Shown here: piece after piece, positions 35,918 to 45,198 of the stretch | How the letters are laid out: every line of letters starts with the position of its first letter | Numbering within the stretch: the stretch's first letter is position 1 | Assembly (NCBI GenBank): GCA_964537055.1 | Contig: CAZHYV010000004.1 | Location: 186,001-250,000, forward strand | Direction: 5' to 3' | DNA from: CAZHYV01 sp964537055 | GTDB lineage: Bacteria > Myxococcota_A > Polyangia > Palsa-1104 > JAEUJZ01 | DNA: 64,000 nucleotides | Position numbers and translations under genes: made by a program | Notes under the pieces: model-generated | What the model was told of the DNA's origin: nothing | The model's database searches: none | Seen by the model: only the letters and a program-made list of their open reading frames with translations

Positions 35918-36358
35918 ATGTCCCACCTAAATGTCGTATTTATCGTGAGTATAGCCTCCTGGATGTTATGGATCGGTGGCTATTTTCTTTTCTTGAAAAG
36001 GAGCTCCCACCATTGGAAAAGGCGGTTGTTAATTGAGATTGCATTGTTGGGTCTGATGGGAGGCCTCATATTCATACCACATTTTCTTCTTCCGCCTATA
36101 TTAAGTTCTGCCTCGCCTCAGTGTCTTCACGAAATACGAGTGACTATTGTTGACTATACTATGTCGCAAATCTTCCCGTTACTTCTGATCTTACGATGGG
36201 AACTCAAGAAGGACCCTCAGCAACGTTCCTCCTTTCGTTTTCTCTGGGTTATGCTCCTTTTCCTCTCTTTAGCTTATTTCTTGTGGCTGCTTACGTATTG
36301 GACTTACAGAAACTGGAATGAGATCTTTTTTCCCTATTCTGGAGCATGCTTTAAGTAG
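35918..36358 (+). CDS. Hypothetical small membrane protein
   Basis: A 146-residue protein with four hydrophobic segments (about 8-25, 38-58, 80-93 and 108-130). Charged residues cluster in the loops (KRSSHHWKRR, RWELKKDPQQRS). No motif or family is recognised. The start has AAGGAT about ten bases upstream. It lies alone between gltA and a decayed AAA ATPase gene. Confidence 0.55.
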   Translation: MSHLNVVFIVSIASWMLWIGGYFLFLKRSSHHWKRRLLIEIALLGLMGGLIFIPHFLLPPILSSASPQCLHEIRVTIVDYTMSQIFPLLLILRWELKKDPQQRSSFRFLWVMLLFLSLAYFLWLLTYWTYRNWNEIFFPYSGACFK

Positions 36359-36428
36359 CGGCGACGATGAACCCATCCGGCCATTAAACGCAAGTTTTAG
36401 AAGAGTTCTGATAACAAATAAGAGAGGA

Positions 36429-37275
36429 TTATTCCTCGAGGCTACAGAGTGCCTCGAGGGGATTCACCACACGAAGCTGTCCTTTTTGATAGGAATGCTT
36501 TAGCTCGGCTACAATTTGCGTAGCACGCTGAGGTTGTAACTTCTCCGCATAATAGCTAAGAGCCTTAAAGATTTCTGTATCGCTATATTTTGCCTCAATG
36601 AGCTCAATAACCTTATTTTCTTTGAGAATGACAAAATCAACCTCACGACCCTCTTTGTCACGAATGTATCTCAGCTCATACCGATACCCATCCCGGTCCT
36701 CGAGGAATTGAATTCTTTTCAAAAGACTTGTAGCTACTAGATTCTCAAATCTTACACCTTCATCCCCGAGGACATCCCCATTGTCGTAGAAGTAGAACCT
36801 TAGGTGGATTTAATATGGCTCGAGGTGGGTATTTCGTATAGGGTTTACGATAAAAATTGCATACATTTTCTCTAAGATGCCAAGCCAACGTTCTATCGTC
36901 TGTGGGGCGACTTGTAAATCACCCGCAATATTGGATAATACGATAAGCCGGCCTACCCGTTCTCGTAAGGCATCTACAAGCAGATCTAAGGTAGCGATAT
37001 CTTTTAATTGTTCTAAGTCTCGCACATCTTCCCTTAAGATGCGCTCAAATCGTTCTCTCCGCCACCTTCGAGCTTCTCGCTCGTCATTATCTAAAAATGG
37101 CTTAGGAAAACCAAAGAATCTCCACCACGATGATAGATATCAAGACGTGCACTGCCCGTAACCAGAATCTGGTTTCGTCAAAGACGAGCAATTTGTCGTT
37201 TTCTGCCCATTGGTATTTCAGAATAGCGCGACCATCTTTTTCAAAATCCCAATTAAAGTATTTCGCATATTACCC
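36429..37275 (-). pseudogene. Remnant of an AAA ATPase (AAA_14/DUF4143 family)
   Basis: Four separate reading frames on the minus strand line up, in order, with one ATP-binding protein of the AAA_14 plus DUF4143 type. They are YFNWDFEKDGRAIL...VFDE (about 37270-37175), QILVTGSARLDIYHRGGDSL (about 37180-37120), FFGFPKPFLDNDERE...VAPQTIERWLGIL (about 37125-36810) and FYFYDNGDV...REVDFVIL (about 36806-36429). Between them are frameshifts and at least two short internal deletions, and the Walker A start is missing. Intact relatives are about 380-400 residues. Two sub-ORFs of 97 and 71 codons survive and should not be taken as genes. Confidence 0.8.
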
Positions 37276-37290
37276 GGCTATTTTAAAGCA

Positions 37291-37338
37291 CATGTAAAAA
37301 TAGCCAAGGCCAGAATAGCATGCATGTAAAAATAGCCA
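37291..37338 (+). repeat. Two-copy 16-base direct repeat
   Basis: CATGTAAAAATAGCCA occurs at 37291-37306 and again at 37323-37338, a 32-base period, upstream of the decayed AAA ATPase gene. A degenerate third unit (GGCTATTTTAAAGCACATG, opposite orientation) is close by at 37276-37294. They may be operator copies of the dead gene or the remains of a small tandem array. Confidence 0.6.
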
Positions 37339-37448
37339 GGATGGCACCATGCAAGCTTCACGCACCCGACCCTGTGCCTTAGAGCTTGTTTCAATCAAAG
37401 ATGTTCTAATATTATAGACGAAGAGGGGTAAATTTTAAGAGCACTATA

Positions 37449-37498
37449 GTGTGTCCTCTACCTCAGAAGGACAGAAGATACATAGGCAGAGCACACAC
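37449..37498. repeat. Imperfect 15-base inverted repeat after the pyrophosphatase gene
   Basis: GTGTGTCCTCTACCT (37449-37463) and AGGCAGAGCACACAC (37484-37498) can pair over 15 positions with one mismatch and one G-U pair, around a 20-base loop. It lies 17 bases beyond the stop of hppA. There is no T-run after it, so a classic intrinsic terminator is unlikely; a 3' mRNA-stabilising hairpin is possible. Confidence 0.5.
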
Positions 37499-37514
37499 CC
37501 TTTTAAAAAGTAGC

Positions 37515-39947
37515 CTATTTCTCTTGTTCCGAGCGGATTCTCATCCCGTAGAAGGAACGATATACAAAAATAGTCGAAATAACGAAGAAGACTCCTGATA
37601 GAACCATAGGAATCTTGGGCATCCAAGCACTGGTCATATTTTGTTTGAAAAACTCGGAGAGCTCTACAGCCAAAAGACCAAATAGTGTCGTGAACTTAAT
37701 CACAGGGTTCATTGCTACAGAAGAAGTATCTTTGAAGGGGTCACCGACAGTGTCACCAACAACGGTAGCAGCATGGAGAGCCGAGCCTTTTTCTTTCAGT
37801 TCGACCTCAACAACTTTCTTCGCATTATCCCAAGCACCCCCTGCATTGGCCATAAATAAAGCCTGATAAAGCCCAAACAGAGCGATGGAGATGAGGTATC
37901 CAATAAAAAAGAACGAATCAAAGAAAGCGAAGGCCAACGTGCTAAAGAACACTGTTAAGAAAATATTAAGCATTCCCTTTTGAGCATACTTTGTACAAAT
38001 CTCAACTACCTTTTTGCTATCGCTGATTGAAGCTTTTTCCGTTGTATCTAAGCGAATATGAGCCTTGATAAACTCAACCGCACGGTAAGCTCCTGTCGAT
38101 ACTGCCTGAATTGTTGCACCAGAAAACCAAAAGATCACGGCACCACCGGCAATAAGTCCCAAGAGAAACAGTGGGTTTAGTACCGACAGCTTATCTAGAT
38201 TCATCTCTAAACCATGAGTCAGTGCCATAATAATGGAAAAGATCATCGTGGTTGCACCAACAACTGCCGTTCCGATGAGGACCGGTTTTGCTGTCGCCTT
38301 AAATGTATTTCCTGCTCCATCATTCTCTTCTAGATAATATTTTGCTTTGTCGAAGTTTGCTTCAAACCCAAAGTTTTTCTTGATCTCTTCTTTTATATTA
38401 GGAATGGTTTCGAGCAGGGACAACTCGTATACTGACTGAGCGTTATCAGTCACAGGACCGTAAGAATCTACCGCGATGGTCACAGGTCCCATCCCTAAGA
38501 ACCCAAAGGCAACGAGTCCAAAGGCAAACACAGGATAGGATAACGACCACGTTCCCGGTAGTAATGCAGCAAGCCCTTTTTGACTTACCCAAAATGCAAT
38601 TCCCATCAGTCCCGCAATGACAAGCCCCATCCAGTATGCCGAGAAATTTCCAGCCGTGAGCCCAGAAAGCACGTTTAGAGAAGCTCCTCCCTCCCTGGAT
38701 GCTGTAACAACCTCACGCACATGGCCGGATTTTGTTGAGGTAAAGATTTTAATGAGCTCAGGAATAATCGCGCCAGCCAAAGTTCCACAACTAATAATCG
38801 TTGACAGTTGCCACCAAAGTCCTAGGGGAAGATGCCCAATCAAAAAATAAGAGGTGACGTAGGTCGTTACCACAGACACGATCGATGTAAGCCATACAAG
38901 CATTGTTAGGGGTGCTTCAAAATTTAAGTGGTCCCTCTGACTGTACTTCATCCTGGCGATAAGTTGATTAAGTAAATAAGACAATCCAGATGCCACGATC
39001 ATGGTGATGCGCATCATAAAGATCCAGATTAACAGCGTACTTTGTAGTGAATCGTACCCCTTCGGAAGAGCAAAGAGGATGAAGGTAATAAGTGCGACCC
39101 CAGTGACCCCGTATGTTTCAAAACCATCTGCGCTTGGTCCTACCGAATCTCCAGCATTATCGCCAGTACAATCAGCAATGACTCCAGGATTCCGAGCATC
39201 GTCTTCTTTAATATTAAAGACGATTTTCATCAGGTCCGATCCAATATCCGCTATTTTAGTAAAAATTCCACCAGCAATTCGAAGAACGGAGGCACCAAGA
39301 GATTCTCCAATGGCAAATCCTAGTAAGCATGCTCCAGCATAGTATCGGTTTACAAACAGTAAAATGCATAGCATCATCAGAAGCTCAATACTAATGAGGA
39401 GCATCCCAATACTCATTCCAGCTTTAAGAGGAATGGCATAGGTCAAATAGGGTTTTCCTCGTAAGCTTGCAAATGCGGTGCGTGAATTCGCGAAGGTATT
39501 TACACGAATCCCAAACCAGGCAACCCCGTAACTCCCTGCAATTCCAACCAAACTAAAGAGAACGATCAATCCTACTTGAACCCACTTCTCGCCATGTTCT
39601 GGGGCCTGGTTTGAGAAGTAACCCACCATAATTACTGTAATAAGCGTCCACAAAATAAGGATAAACTTTCCTTGCGTAAACAAATATGTTTTACACGTCT
39701 CATAAATAAGCTCGGAAATTTCACGCATCGCTTGGTGTACCGGCAATCTTCGTAGCTGAGCATAAATGAATAGACCAAAGACAAGACCCAGCCCGCAGAC
39801 GATCAACCCTAGCTTTAGTAAAGGAGATTCTGGGATAGAGGCAGGAATCACTAGATTCAACTCGCTTGCTTGGGCTGAATTGCTTAGGAGCAAAATCAAC
39901 AAACCCACAAAACCTATCACACCATCACGTATCACACGTTTTAACAT
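37515..39947 (-). CDS. hppA: Membrane-bound ion-translocating pyrophosphatase
   Basis: This enzyme hydrolyses pyrophosphate and pumps H+ or Na+ across the membrane. The 810 residues include about 16 membrane segments. Substrate-binding motifs appear as KEDDARNPGVIADCTGDNAGDSVG, ATTMIF and GGAWDNAKK; the loop near residue 235 reads GGIFTKIADIGSDLMKI rather than the usual DVGADLVGK, so it belongs to a divergent subgroup. A lysine in the GNTFKAT stretch (position of GNTTKA) is the known mark of potassium-independent enzymes, so a K+-independent pump is predicted. AAAGG precedes the ATG. It stands alone in the operon sense. Confidence 0.92.
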   Translation of the reverse strand: MLKRVIRDGVIGFVGLLILLLSNSAQASELNLVIPASIPESPLLKLGLIVCGLGLVFGLFIYAQLRRLPVHQAMREISELIYETCKTYLFTQGKFILILWTLITVIMVGYFSNQAPEHGEKWVQVGLIVLFSLVGIAGSYGVAWFGIRVNTFANSRTAFASLRGKPYLTYAIPLKAGMSIGMLLISIELLMMLCILLFVNRYYAGACLLGFAIGESLGASVLRIAGGIFTKIADIGSDLMKIVFNIKEDDARNPGVIADCTGDNAGDSVGPSADGFETYGVTGVALITFILFALPKGYDSLQSTLLIWIFMMRITMIVASGLSYLLNQLIARMKYSQRDHLNFEAPLTMLVWLTSIVSVVTTYVTSYFLIGHLPLGLWWQLSTIISCGTLAGAIIPELIKIFTSTKSGHVREVVTASREGGASLNVLSGLTAGNFSAYWMGLVIAGLMGIAFWVSQKGLAALLPGTWSLSYPVFAFGLVAFGFLGMGPVTIAVDSYGPVTDNAQSVYELSLLETIPNIKEEIKKNFGFEANFDKAKYYLEENDGAGNTFKATAKPVLIGTAVVGATTMIFSIIMALTHGLEMNLDKLSVLNPLFLLGLIAGGAVIFWFSGATIQAVSTGAYRAVEFIKAHIRLDTTEKASISDSKKVVEICTKYAQKGMLNIFLTVFFSTLAFAFFDSFFFIGYLISIALFGLYQALFMANAGGAWDNAKKVVEVELKEKGSALHAATVVGDTVGDPFKDTSSVAMNPVIKFTTLFGLLAVELSEFFKQNMTSAWMPKIPMVLSGVFFVISTIFVYRSFYGMRIRSEQEK

Positions 39948-40152
39948 ACTTTTACCTTTCTGGATCTGAAACTTACTTCTTCGACGAAAAGAGCCATGAG
40001 TTAATTTTCCTAACTCTCTCTATAAGTTACGCATCATACTTAGCAGCTGGTGGCCTGTAAACAGGGATATTATTTTTTTGCAGTTTTGTGCAAAGATTTC
40101 TTGGAATAGAAATTTGTTAGCGGAAAGCTCTTATTTATCTAAAAGCAGCTTG

Positions 40153-41634
40153 TCACCCACCCGAAGGCATAGGACGTGCCGGCATCTTCGCGCCTGCAGG
40201 GGGTTGGTTCCTCTTTAAGGTATCTGGACTACTCAAAAGACGCTCCACAAGACCCTCTGAAACCCATACAGGGCGCGGAAGGCTCTCTGTCTCCATCAGA
40301 ACTTGGGTGTCTTTCTTTTCCCCAACTTTTATGGTCACCAACATCCCAGGCCTTGCGTCTGAAGACCCAGATTTTGATTCGGTTTTTGTTTTTATAGTGA
40401 TGACTGCCTTAGGATGCTTGAGCGATTCTATAAAAGGTTCTTTCTCATCCACAAAATTCTCACCAGAGAGTTTCCCAAAGACAGAAACAAACTGTTTTGC
40501 TTTGTCCTCGGCAATGTCGTCAACCTGCTCTGAACGAAACCCTTGAGCAGTCTTTTGTAAAAGGAAAGTATGATTCCCCTGGACGACTTCTAGCTGAGAA
40601 ATATCCTCAGTGGGGATGTCAGTAATTGTTTTGTCAAGCACATCGATGGGAGCCGGCAATACCTCTTTAAGCACCGTTTTAGAAACAAGGTAAATTTGTT
40701 CATCCCCAAGGGTCTTGACATAATAACTTTCGTCTTTTGCCTGACCGATCCAAAGTTCTTTTTTGTCGCCATTTTTAAAAGCCACTTGAACCCGAGCCAT
40801 TGGTTTCTCATACAGGCCAACTGCTTTCGCATGTTCGGCCCCCATTTCATCGTCGAAATCATTCGCCCGCAGTTCTGAAAATGTGGTAATCGATTGATTG
40901 ATGAGCCGGTAGTCTAAGTTATTCCTAGACGCGAGAATTGTTTTGGGAGGTAATGCTAGCGTCTGCGGACCAAGGCTCCACCTTGCTTGATGAATGGCCG
41001 TGGGATCCGGCATCTTTTCATCAATTGGGTTTCTAAGTACAGTAACTCTCTTCTCCATCTTCTCGTAAGTCACTTCGCTAGCATCGTCTGCTTTGGCCTT
41101 AAGGATCGCATGATTTCTCCAGTCCTTGGCCTCATGGCGTAGCGAACTTCGTGAGAGACCCGTGACCTTCCAAACGGCATCCTTGCCGTTTACACGCACC
41201 ATGGTATTGAGGCCGATTGCTTTTCCAATATATAAATCCGCTAGTACCTTGCCCGTGCTGTCCTTAGCGATCACATGAATCCCTTTTTCGTTATCCACAT
41301 CCAGCTCGGCATACTGTTCTTTCTTTTCGCTTGTGATTTCTCCGAATTTTATCTTTTCTAAGGAGCTCAACGCTTCCTCAACGTACGCCTGTTCGGCCAA
41401 TTTATGAAAGGGTGAAATGACTTGCCACGCGTTTGCTGTCTTTTCGATAAGAACTTTATCTTTTCCCCCTGCCTGGGTTACTTCTAAAGAGACAACTTGC
41501 CCCGTAGGAATTTCCGGGATAGGTCTAGGAACTTGCTCTTTTTTCGTCGGCAAATCCGAGACATAGTGTACTAAGGCAGCACAAATCGAAATACTAACAA
41601 ACCCAACAAGGGCGAAAATGGTTCTTTTTTCCAT
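40153..41634 (-). CDS. DUF4340 protein of a Gld-like ABC operon
   Basis: A 493-residue membrane-anchored protein (one N-terminal membrane segment, about 7-26, FALVGFVSISICAALVHYV). The rest is a repeat of DUF4340-type domains (VVSLEVTQAGGKDKVLIEK, ISQLEVVQGNHTFLLQKT) rich in beta strands, facing outside the cytoplasm. It ends in a Pro-rich tail (AKMPARPMPSGG). DUF4340 proteins regularly follow GldG-like genes. It is the last gene of the four-gene cluster and probably serves as the extracytoplasmic partner of the transporter. Function unknown. Confidence 0.85.
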   Translation of the reverse strand: MEKRTIFALVGFVSISICAALVHYVSDLPTKKEQVPRPIPEIPTGQVVSLEVTQAGGKDKVLIEKTANAWQVISPFHKLAEQAYVEEALSSLEKIKFGEITSEKKEQYAELDVDNEKGIHVIAKDSTGKVLADLYIGKAIGLNTMVRVNGKDAVWKVTGLSRSSLRHEAKDWRNHAILKAKADDASEVTYEKMEKRVTVLRNPIDEKMPDPTAIHQARWSLGPQTLALPPKTILASRNNLDYRLINQSITTFSELRANDFDDEMGAEHAKAVGLYEKPMARVQVAFKNGDKKELWIGQAKDESYYVKTLGDEQIYLVSKTVLKEVLPAPIDVLDKTITDIPTEDISQLEVVQGNHTFLLQKTAQGFRSEQVDDIAEDKAKQFVSVFGKLSGENFVDEKEPFIESLKHPKAVITIKTKTESKSGSSDARPGMLVTIKVGEKKDTQVLMETESLPRPVWVSEGLVERLLSSPDTLKRNQPPAGAKMPARPMPSGG

Positions 41635-41658
41635 ACTATGTCCTTACCATAGAAAAAA

Positions 41659-43347
41659 TTAGGAGTTCGGAGAGAATTTAATGCTTTTCCGACGGCTTTG
41701 TCGAATCCTCCAACGAACAATACCTACTACACATACCAAAAGGGGAATCCCGACGATGTTTCCTACCTTAATGAAGTTAGCTGTGGCCGCGGATACTTCT
41801 TTTAAGGGTCGAGTCTGCATTCCTTTATTTCTTACCAAAGCCAGCGCCTCATCCTGGACAAGCCAATCTGCAATATTTATTCCTAAGACCAAGTTCGAAA
41901 TGTAGAACTGAAGCCCTTGACGGACGAGTCCAAGGTATCTATCGCTGATAAACTCAGACCCGCCTATGACAACAAGTCGAGTTCCCTCTTTCGAACTTTT
42001 CAAGAGAGGAGCAAGACCTTCAACACTTTGCTTCTCATCCACCTTAGTGCCATCCTCTTTGACCCTCTGCTTTTCTGCGAAGTGGCTCTTAAAAGACCCG
42101 ACACCCATATAAGCTAAGGAAAAGGGTCCCTTCCTTACGTCTGCAGAAGCAGGTTGATCTTGTAAGTTGGGATCAAAAATGAAGGGCCCCGCAGGACTCC
42201 ATGAGGATTTGCTACTCTTTGCAATCTCCGTAAATCGGACAGAAGAATTCCCCTCTTTTGCGGAGGAAATAAGATCGAGAGAGCTCACATACGGAAAGAT
42301 CGCAATTTGCACCCCTTTCGTAATTGGATCCGTCTGCTCAAGAGGACCGGCGACGACGAACACAGGATGATTTCTGGGAAGATACTTTCCTTCGTAGGGG
42401 ACAGGTCCTACTGCATTCTGCCTATCGAGGACAAAATCATGATGAAGAATGACTCCATACGAGCCCAGAAGCTCCTCTAACCCAGTCTCATTGGGCTGGG
42501 CAAGTTTGGGCATCTCTACTCCTGGTACCATAGGACCTTGGGGTGTTGTCATTGTTTGTCCATCGACGAAAATAGCAACCGCTTTTCCTGTCATCAGGAA
42601 CTGGTCGATGACATATAGCGCTCTCTCTGAGAACTTTCCTTTAGGACCGACAATAAGCAGAGCATCAACATCTTCTGGGATAGCAGCCTTCAAGTCAACG
42701 CTTGTGGTTTCGTATCCTGTATTCTTTAGATGTTCGGCAAAATACTGCAAACCCTGCTGTGGAGTAAGCTCTCCTTCACTCGATGCAAAGGCCAATTTCT
42801 TCTTTTTCACAGTCATTTGTTTGATGAGGCCAGAAATGGCAAATTCTAATCCCTCAACCTGCTCTACTGCTGGGATCGACTCAATTTGTCCATGATAGTC
42901 AAAGCAAATCCCTAGGAAGGTTGAGGCTATCTCTAGTTTATTTTTCGAACGCTCGCCTCGAGTAATTTTACGGACTTTACACTCTGAAGCCTGCTTTTCC
43001 TTTTCTGTCTCATCGCCCTTCATTTTAATAGTCTCGATATGCATCTTCCCTGAGGAAAAAGCGGCATATTCGTTTAGGAGGTCGCGGGCAAATTGAGCAT
43101 GATTTCTTGAATCAGGAGGAAGCTCCTCGCTAATAAATACTTTGACGTTCATCCGATCGGGAAGGTTTCGTACCAAATCTTTTGAACCCTGAGAAAGGGT
43201 ATATACCTTCTCCTTCGTTGTATCAAACCGCTGGAAAAATCGATTGCTGATTATATTTAATCCTACAGTGATGCCCACCAAAGAGGTAGCAAACAGAATG
43301 GTGCTTAGCGGTGTCTTTCGCTGGATGGCTTTCGACATTATCGCCAC
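41659..43347 (-). CDS. GldG-like ABC transporter accessory protein
   Basis: A 562-residue protein with an N-terminal membrane anchor (about 16-33), a large extracytoplasmic domain and a second membrane segment near the C-terminus (about 528-548, VGIPLLVCVVGIVRW). The fold resembles GldG/ABC-2 auxiliary proteins: FDTTKEKVYTLSQGSKDLVRNLPDRMNVKVFISEELPP is typical of the family, with ALLIVGPKGKFSERALYVIDQFLMTGKAVAIFVDG in the middle. Its start overlaps the permease gene stop by ten bases (43338-43347). Bacteroidetes GldG functions in gliding; here the role is open. Confidence 0.88.
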   Translation of the reverse strand: MAIMSKAIQRKTPLSTILFATSLVGITVGLNIISNRFFQRFDTTKEKVYTLSQGSKDLVRNLPDRMNVKVFISEELPPDSRNHAQFARDLLNEYAAFSSGKMHIETIKMKGDETEKEKQASECKVRKITRGERSKNKLEIASTFLGICFDYHGQIESIPAVEQVEGLEFAISGLIKQMTVKKKKLAFASSEGELTPQQGLQYFAEHLKNTGYETTSVDLKAAIPEDVDALLIVGPKGKFSERALYVIDQFLMTGKAVAIFVDGQTMTTPQGPMVPGVEMPKLAQPNETGLEELLGSYGVILHHDFVLDRQNAVGPVPYEGKYLPRNHPVFVVAGPLEQTDPITKGVQIAIFPYVSSLDLISSAKEGNSSVRFTEIAKSSKSSWSPAGPFIFDPNLQDQPASADVRKGPFSLAYMGVGSFKSHFAEKQRVKEDGTKVDEKQSVEGLAPLLKSSKEGTRLVVIGGSEFISDRYLGLVRQGLQFYISNLVLGINIADWLVQDEALALVRNKGMQTRPLKEVSAATANFIKVGNIVGIPLLVCVVGIVRWRIRQSRRKSIKFSPNS

Positions 43348-44054
43348 CTCCTACTCTCTAATGAACTTTTGGTAATGACTAGGCATGAAACGATCACTCC
43401 CACAAAATAAAAAAGGTCTCGGGTATCGATGACTCCCTTGGCTAGGTTTCCAATATGTCTATCGACCCCCAAGGTATCGATTACCCCTTGCAGCCCTAAA
43501 GGAAACAGAGGAACAATTTTACCAAGCATCCAGAAAAAGAGACATATCATCACAGCCAAAATAAAAGCCACGATTTGATTCTTCGTAAAAGAAGAAGTCA
43601 TCAATCCCACAGCCATGTACACGGATGCAGTTAGAAAAAGTCCGAGCAAGCCTGTAATGGCTGGTCCCACATCAAGCGGACCCAAAAAGTAGACGGTCGC
43701 CCCAAAAAAGAACATTAGAATCATAGCGAATCCAAATAAAAGCAGCGCGGCCAGATACTTTCCCAGCACCACTGCCCCATCTGTGACCGGCATTGTCAAT
43801 AATGACTCTAACGTGTCGCTGCTACGCTCTTCTGCCAAAAGCCTCATTGTAATGGCTGGCCCTACAATCGCGATAAGCAGCGTGGGCCAAAACCCATCGA
43901 AGAGCTCCCGAACCTCTGCCTGTTGGTTCAAGAAAAGAGAGTTAAAAAACAGCACTGCAGAAAGGAGCAAAAAGACCGCGACGACGACATACGCAATCGG
44001 AGAATTAAAATAAGCGCCTAGTTCTCGGCGCATAATGGTTGTCATGCCTCTCAT
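43338..44054 (-). CDS. ABC-2 type permease, GldF-like
   Basis: A 238-residue inner-membrane protein with six hydrophobic segments: YFNSPIAYVVVAVFLLLSAVLFF, DGFWPTLLIAIVGPAITMRLL, LLLFGFAMILMFFFGATVYF, a GLLGLFLTASVYMAVGLM stretch and two more to the end. The RRELGAYFNSPIAYV motif and the ERSSDTLESLLTMPVTD motif are hallmarks of the GldF/ABC-2 permease family. Four genes (ATPase, this permease, GldG-like, DUF4340) follow in the same direction with short overlaps or gaps, so they form one operon. Confidence 0.9.
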   Translation of the reverse strand: MRGMTTIMRRELGAYFNSPIAYVVVAVFLLLSAVLFFNSLFLNQQAEVRELFDGFWPTLLIAIVGPAITMRLLAEERSSDTLESLLTMPVTDGAVVLGKYLAALLLFGFAMILMFFFGATVYFLGPLDVGPAITGLLGLFLTASVYMAVGLMTSSFTKNQIVAFILAVMICLFFWMLGKIVPLFPLGLQGVIDTLGVDRHIGNLAKGVIDTRDLFYFVGVIVSCLVITKSSLESRRWR

Positions 44055-44060
44055 AAGTTC

Positions 44061-45056
44061 CTACGCCGCCTCTAATTCAGACTGAGTTTTAGGTTTGGTT
44101 AATGTTCGGAATACTTCTTCCAACGAAGGTAATTCTTGCGCAAGTTCAACTAAGATAAAGTGCTTTTCAACTGCCATCGAAAAAATCTGCGTCCTTGGGT
44201 CATAGCCCGGCTTAGCAATCAGTTGGAATCGTGACGACTGCTTTTTCTGGACGTCTGTATGAGGCAAAGATAGTACGCTCTCGATACCAGAAATTCGGCT
44301 TAGGGCATTTTTTACCTCTGAAAGGTCGCCCTGGATTTCGACGTTAAGCACCATCTGCCTCTGGGCTCTATGCTTCAGCGCATCCAAAGTCCCGTCAGCC
44401 ACAATTTGTCCTTCAGCAATAATCAAAACTCGTGAACAGACGGCCTGGACCTCCTGCATAATATGAGTTGAGAAAATGACTGTTTTCTCTCGACCGATTT
44501 CCCTAATCACTTCTCGGATACCAACAATTTGGTTTGGATCAAGCCCCGACGTAGGCTCATCCAGAATCAGGACGTCTGGCTCATGCAGAATGGCCTGGGC
44601 AAGCCCCACCCGCTGTTTGAACCCCTTAGAAAGCTCCCCAATGTAAAAGCCCAAACGGTCCGTTAGTCCGCACTGCTCTACCACTTTCCAAATCCTAGCG
44701 TTTCGCTCTCGTCCTTGATGAAGGCCACGAACATTCGCCACAAAATTTAGATACTCAAGCACCGTCATATCTCGGTAAAGAGGAGTCCCTTCAGGCAGGT
44801 AGCCAATTCGCTCCCGAGCCGATAATGAATCCAGCGACACATCAAACCCAGCCACTGATACCCGGCCTTGGGTAGGTGCCAAGTATGAGGTTAAAATCTT
44901 CATCGTTGTGGTTTTTCCTGCTCCATTTGGACCGAGGAATCCAAGAATTTCCCCAGCACGAACTTCAAAAGAAATATCGTTTACAGCAGTAAAGTTCCCA
45001 TACTGTTTTGTCAGGTGTTCAACCAAAATTGTGGTTTTTTCAGAGTCCAAAGACAT
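44061..45056 (-). CDS. ABC transporter ATP-binding protein, GldA-like
   Basis: A 331-residue ATPase of the ABC-2 type. Walker A is FLGPNGAGKTTTMKIL, the signature LSKGFKQRVGLAQAIL, Walker B VLILDEPTSGLDPNQI and the H-loop IFSTHIMQEV. The C-terminal extension (about 235-331, MVLNVEIQGDLSEVKNAL...) is the regulatory part typical of the GldA/CcmA subgroup. It is the first gene of the four-gene cluster. A promoter TTGACA-17-TACCTA lies about 27 bases upstream of the ATG. The substrate is unknown. Confidence 0.93.
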   Translation of the reverse strand: MSLDSEKTTILVEHLTKQYGNFTAVNDISFEVRAGEILGFLGPNGAGKTTTMKILTSYLAPTQGRVSVAGFDVSLDSLSARERIGYLPEGTPLYRDMTVLEYLNFVANVRGLHQGRERNARIWKVVEQCGLTDRLGFYIGELSKGFKQRVGLAQAILHEPDVLILDEPTSGLDPNQIVGIREVIREIGREKTVIFSTHIMQEVQAVCSRVLIIAEGQIVADGTLDALKHRAQRQMVLNVEIQGDLSEVKNALSRISGIESVLSLPHTDVQKKQSSRFQLIAKPGYDPRTQIFSMAVEKHFILVELAQELPSLEEVFRTLTKPKTQSELEAA

Positions 45057-45082
45057 AAGCTTTCCCTAAAAAATTCATACAT

Positions 45083-45111
45083 TAGGTAGCTTGTCATTCT
45101 TTTCTTGTCAA
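45083..45111 (-). promoter_or_regulatory. Promoter of the Gld-like operon
   Basis: On the minus strand a perfect -35 TTGACA (45106-45111) is followed after 17 bases by TACCTA (45083-45088), 26 bases before the ATG of the ATPase gene at 45056. The -10 box resembles the TACCCT used upstream of the histone-like gene at 62171. Confidence 0.5.
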
Positions 45112-45198
45112 GATTTGTAACCAACTGTTTGTCTAAATTGCATTTCTTGCAAAAAACCAATTCATCCCCTGGCCCTACATATCGAGAAAAAGATTACA

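Noticed and set aside
36810..37025. A 71-residue open frame as an independent small gene
   Set aside because: Its sequence is the DUF4143 middle part of the broken AAA ATPase and continues in other frames on both sides.
37291..37338. The two 16-base repeats as a CRISPR array
   Set aside because: Only two copies with a 16-base gap, no third unit of full quality and no cas genes.
36429..37498. The repeats and pseudogene as an insertion-sequence remnant
   Set aside because: No transposase-like residues and no paired terminal inverted repeats or target duplication were seen.
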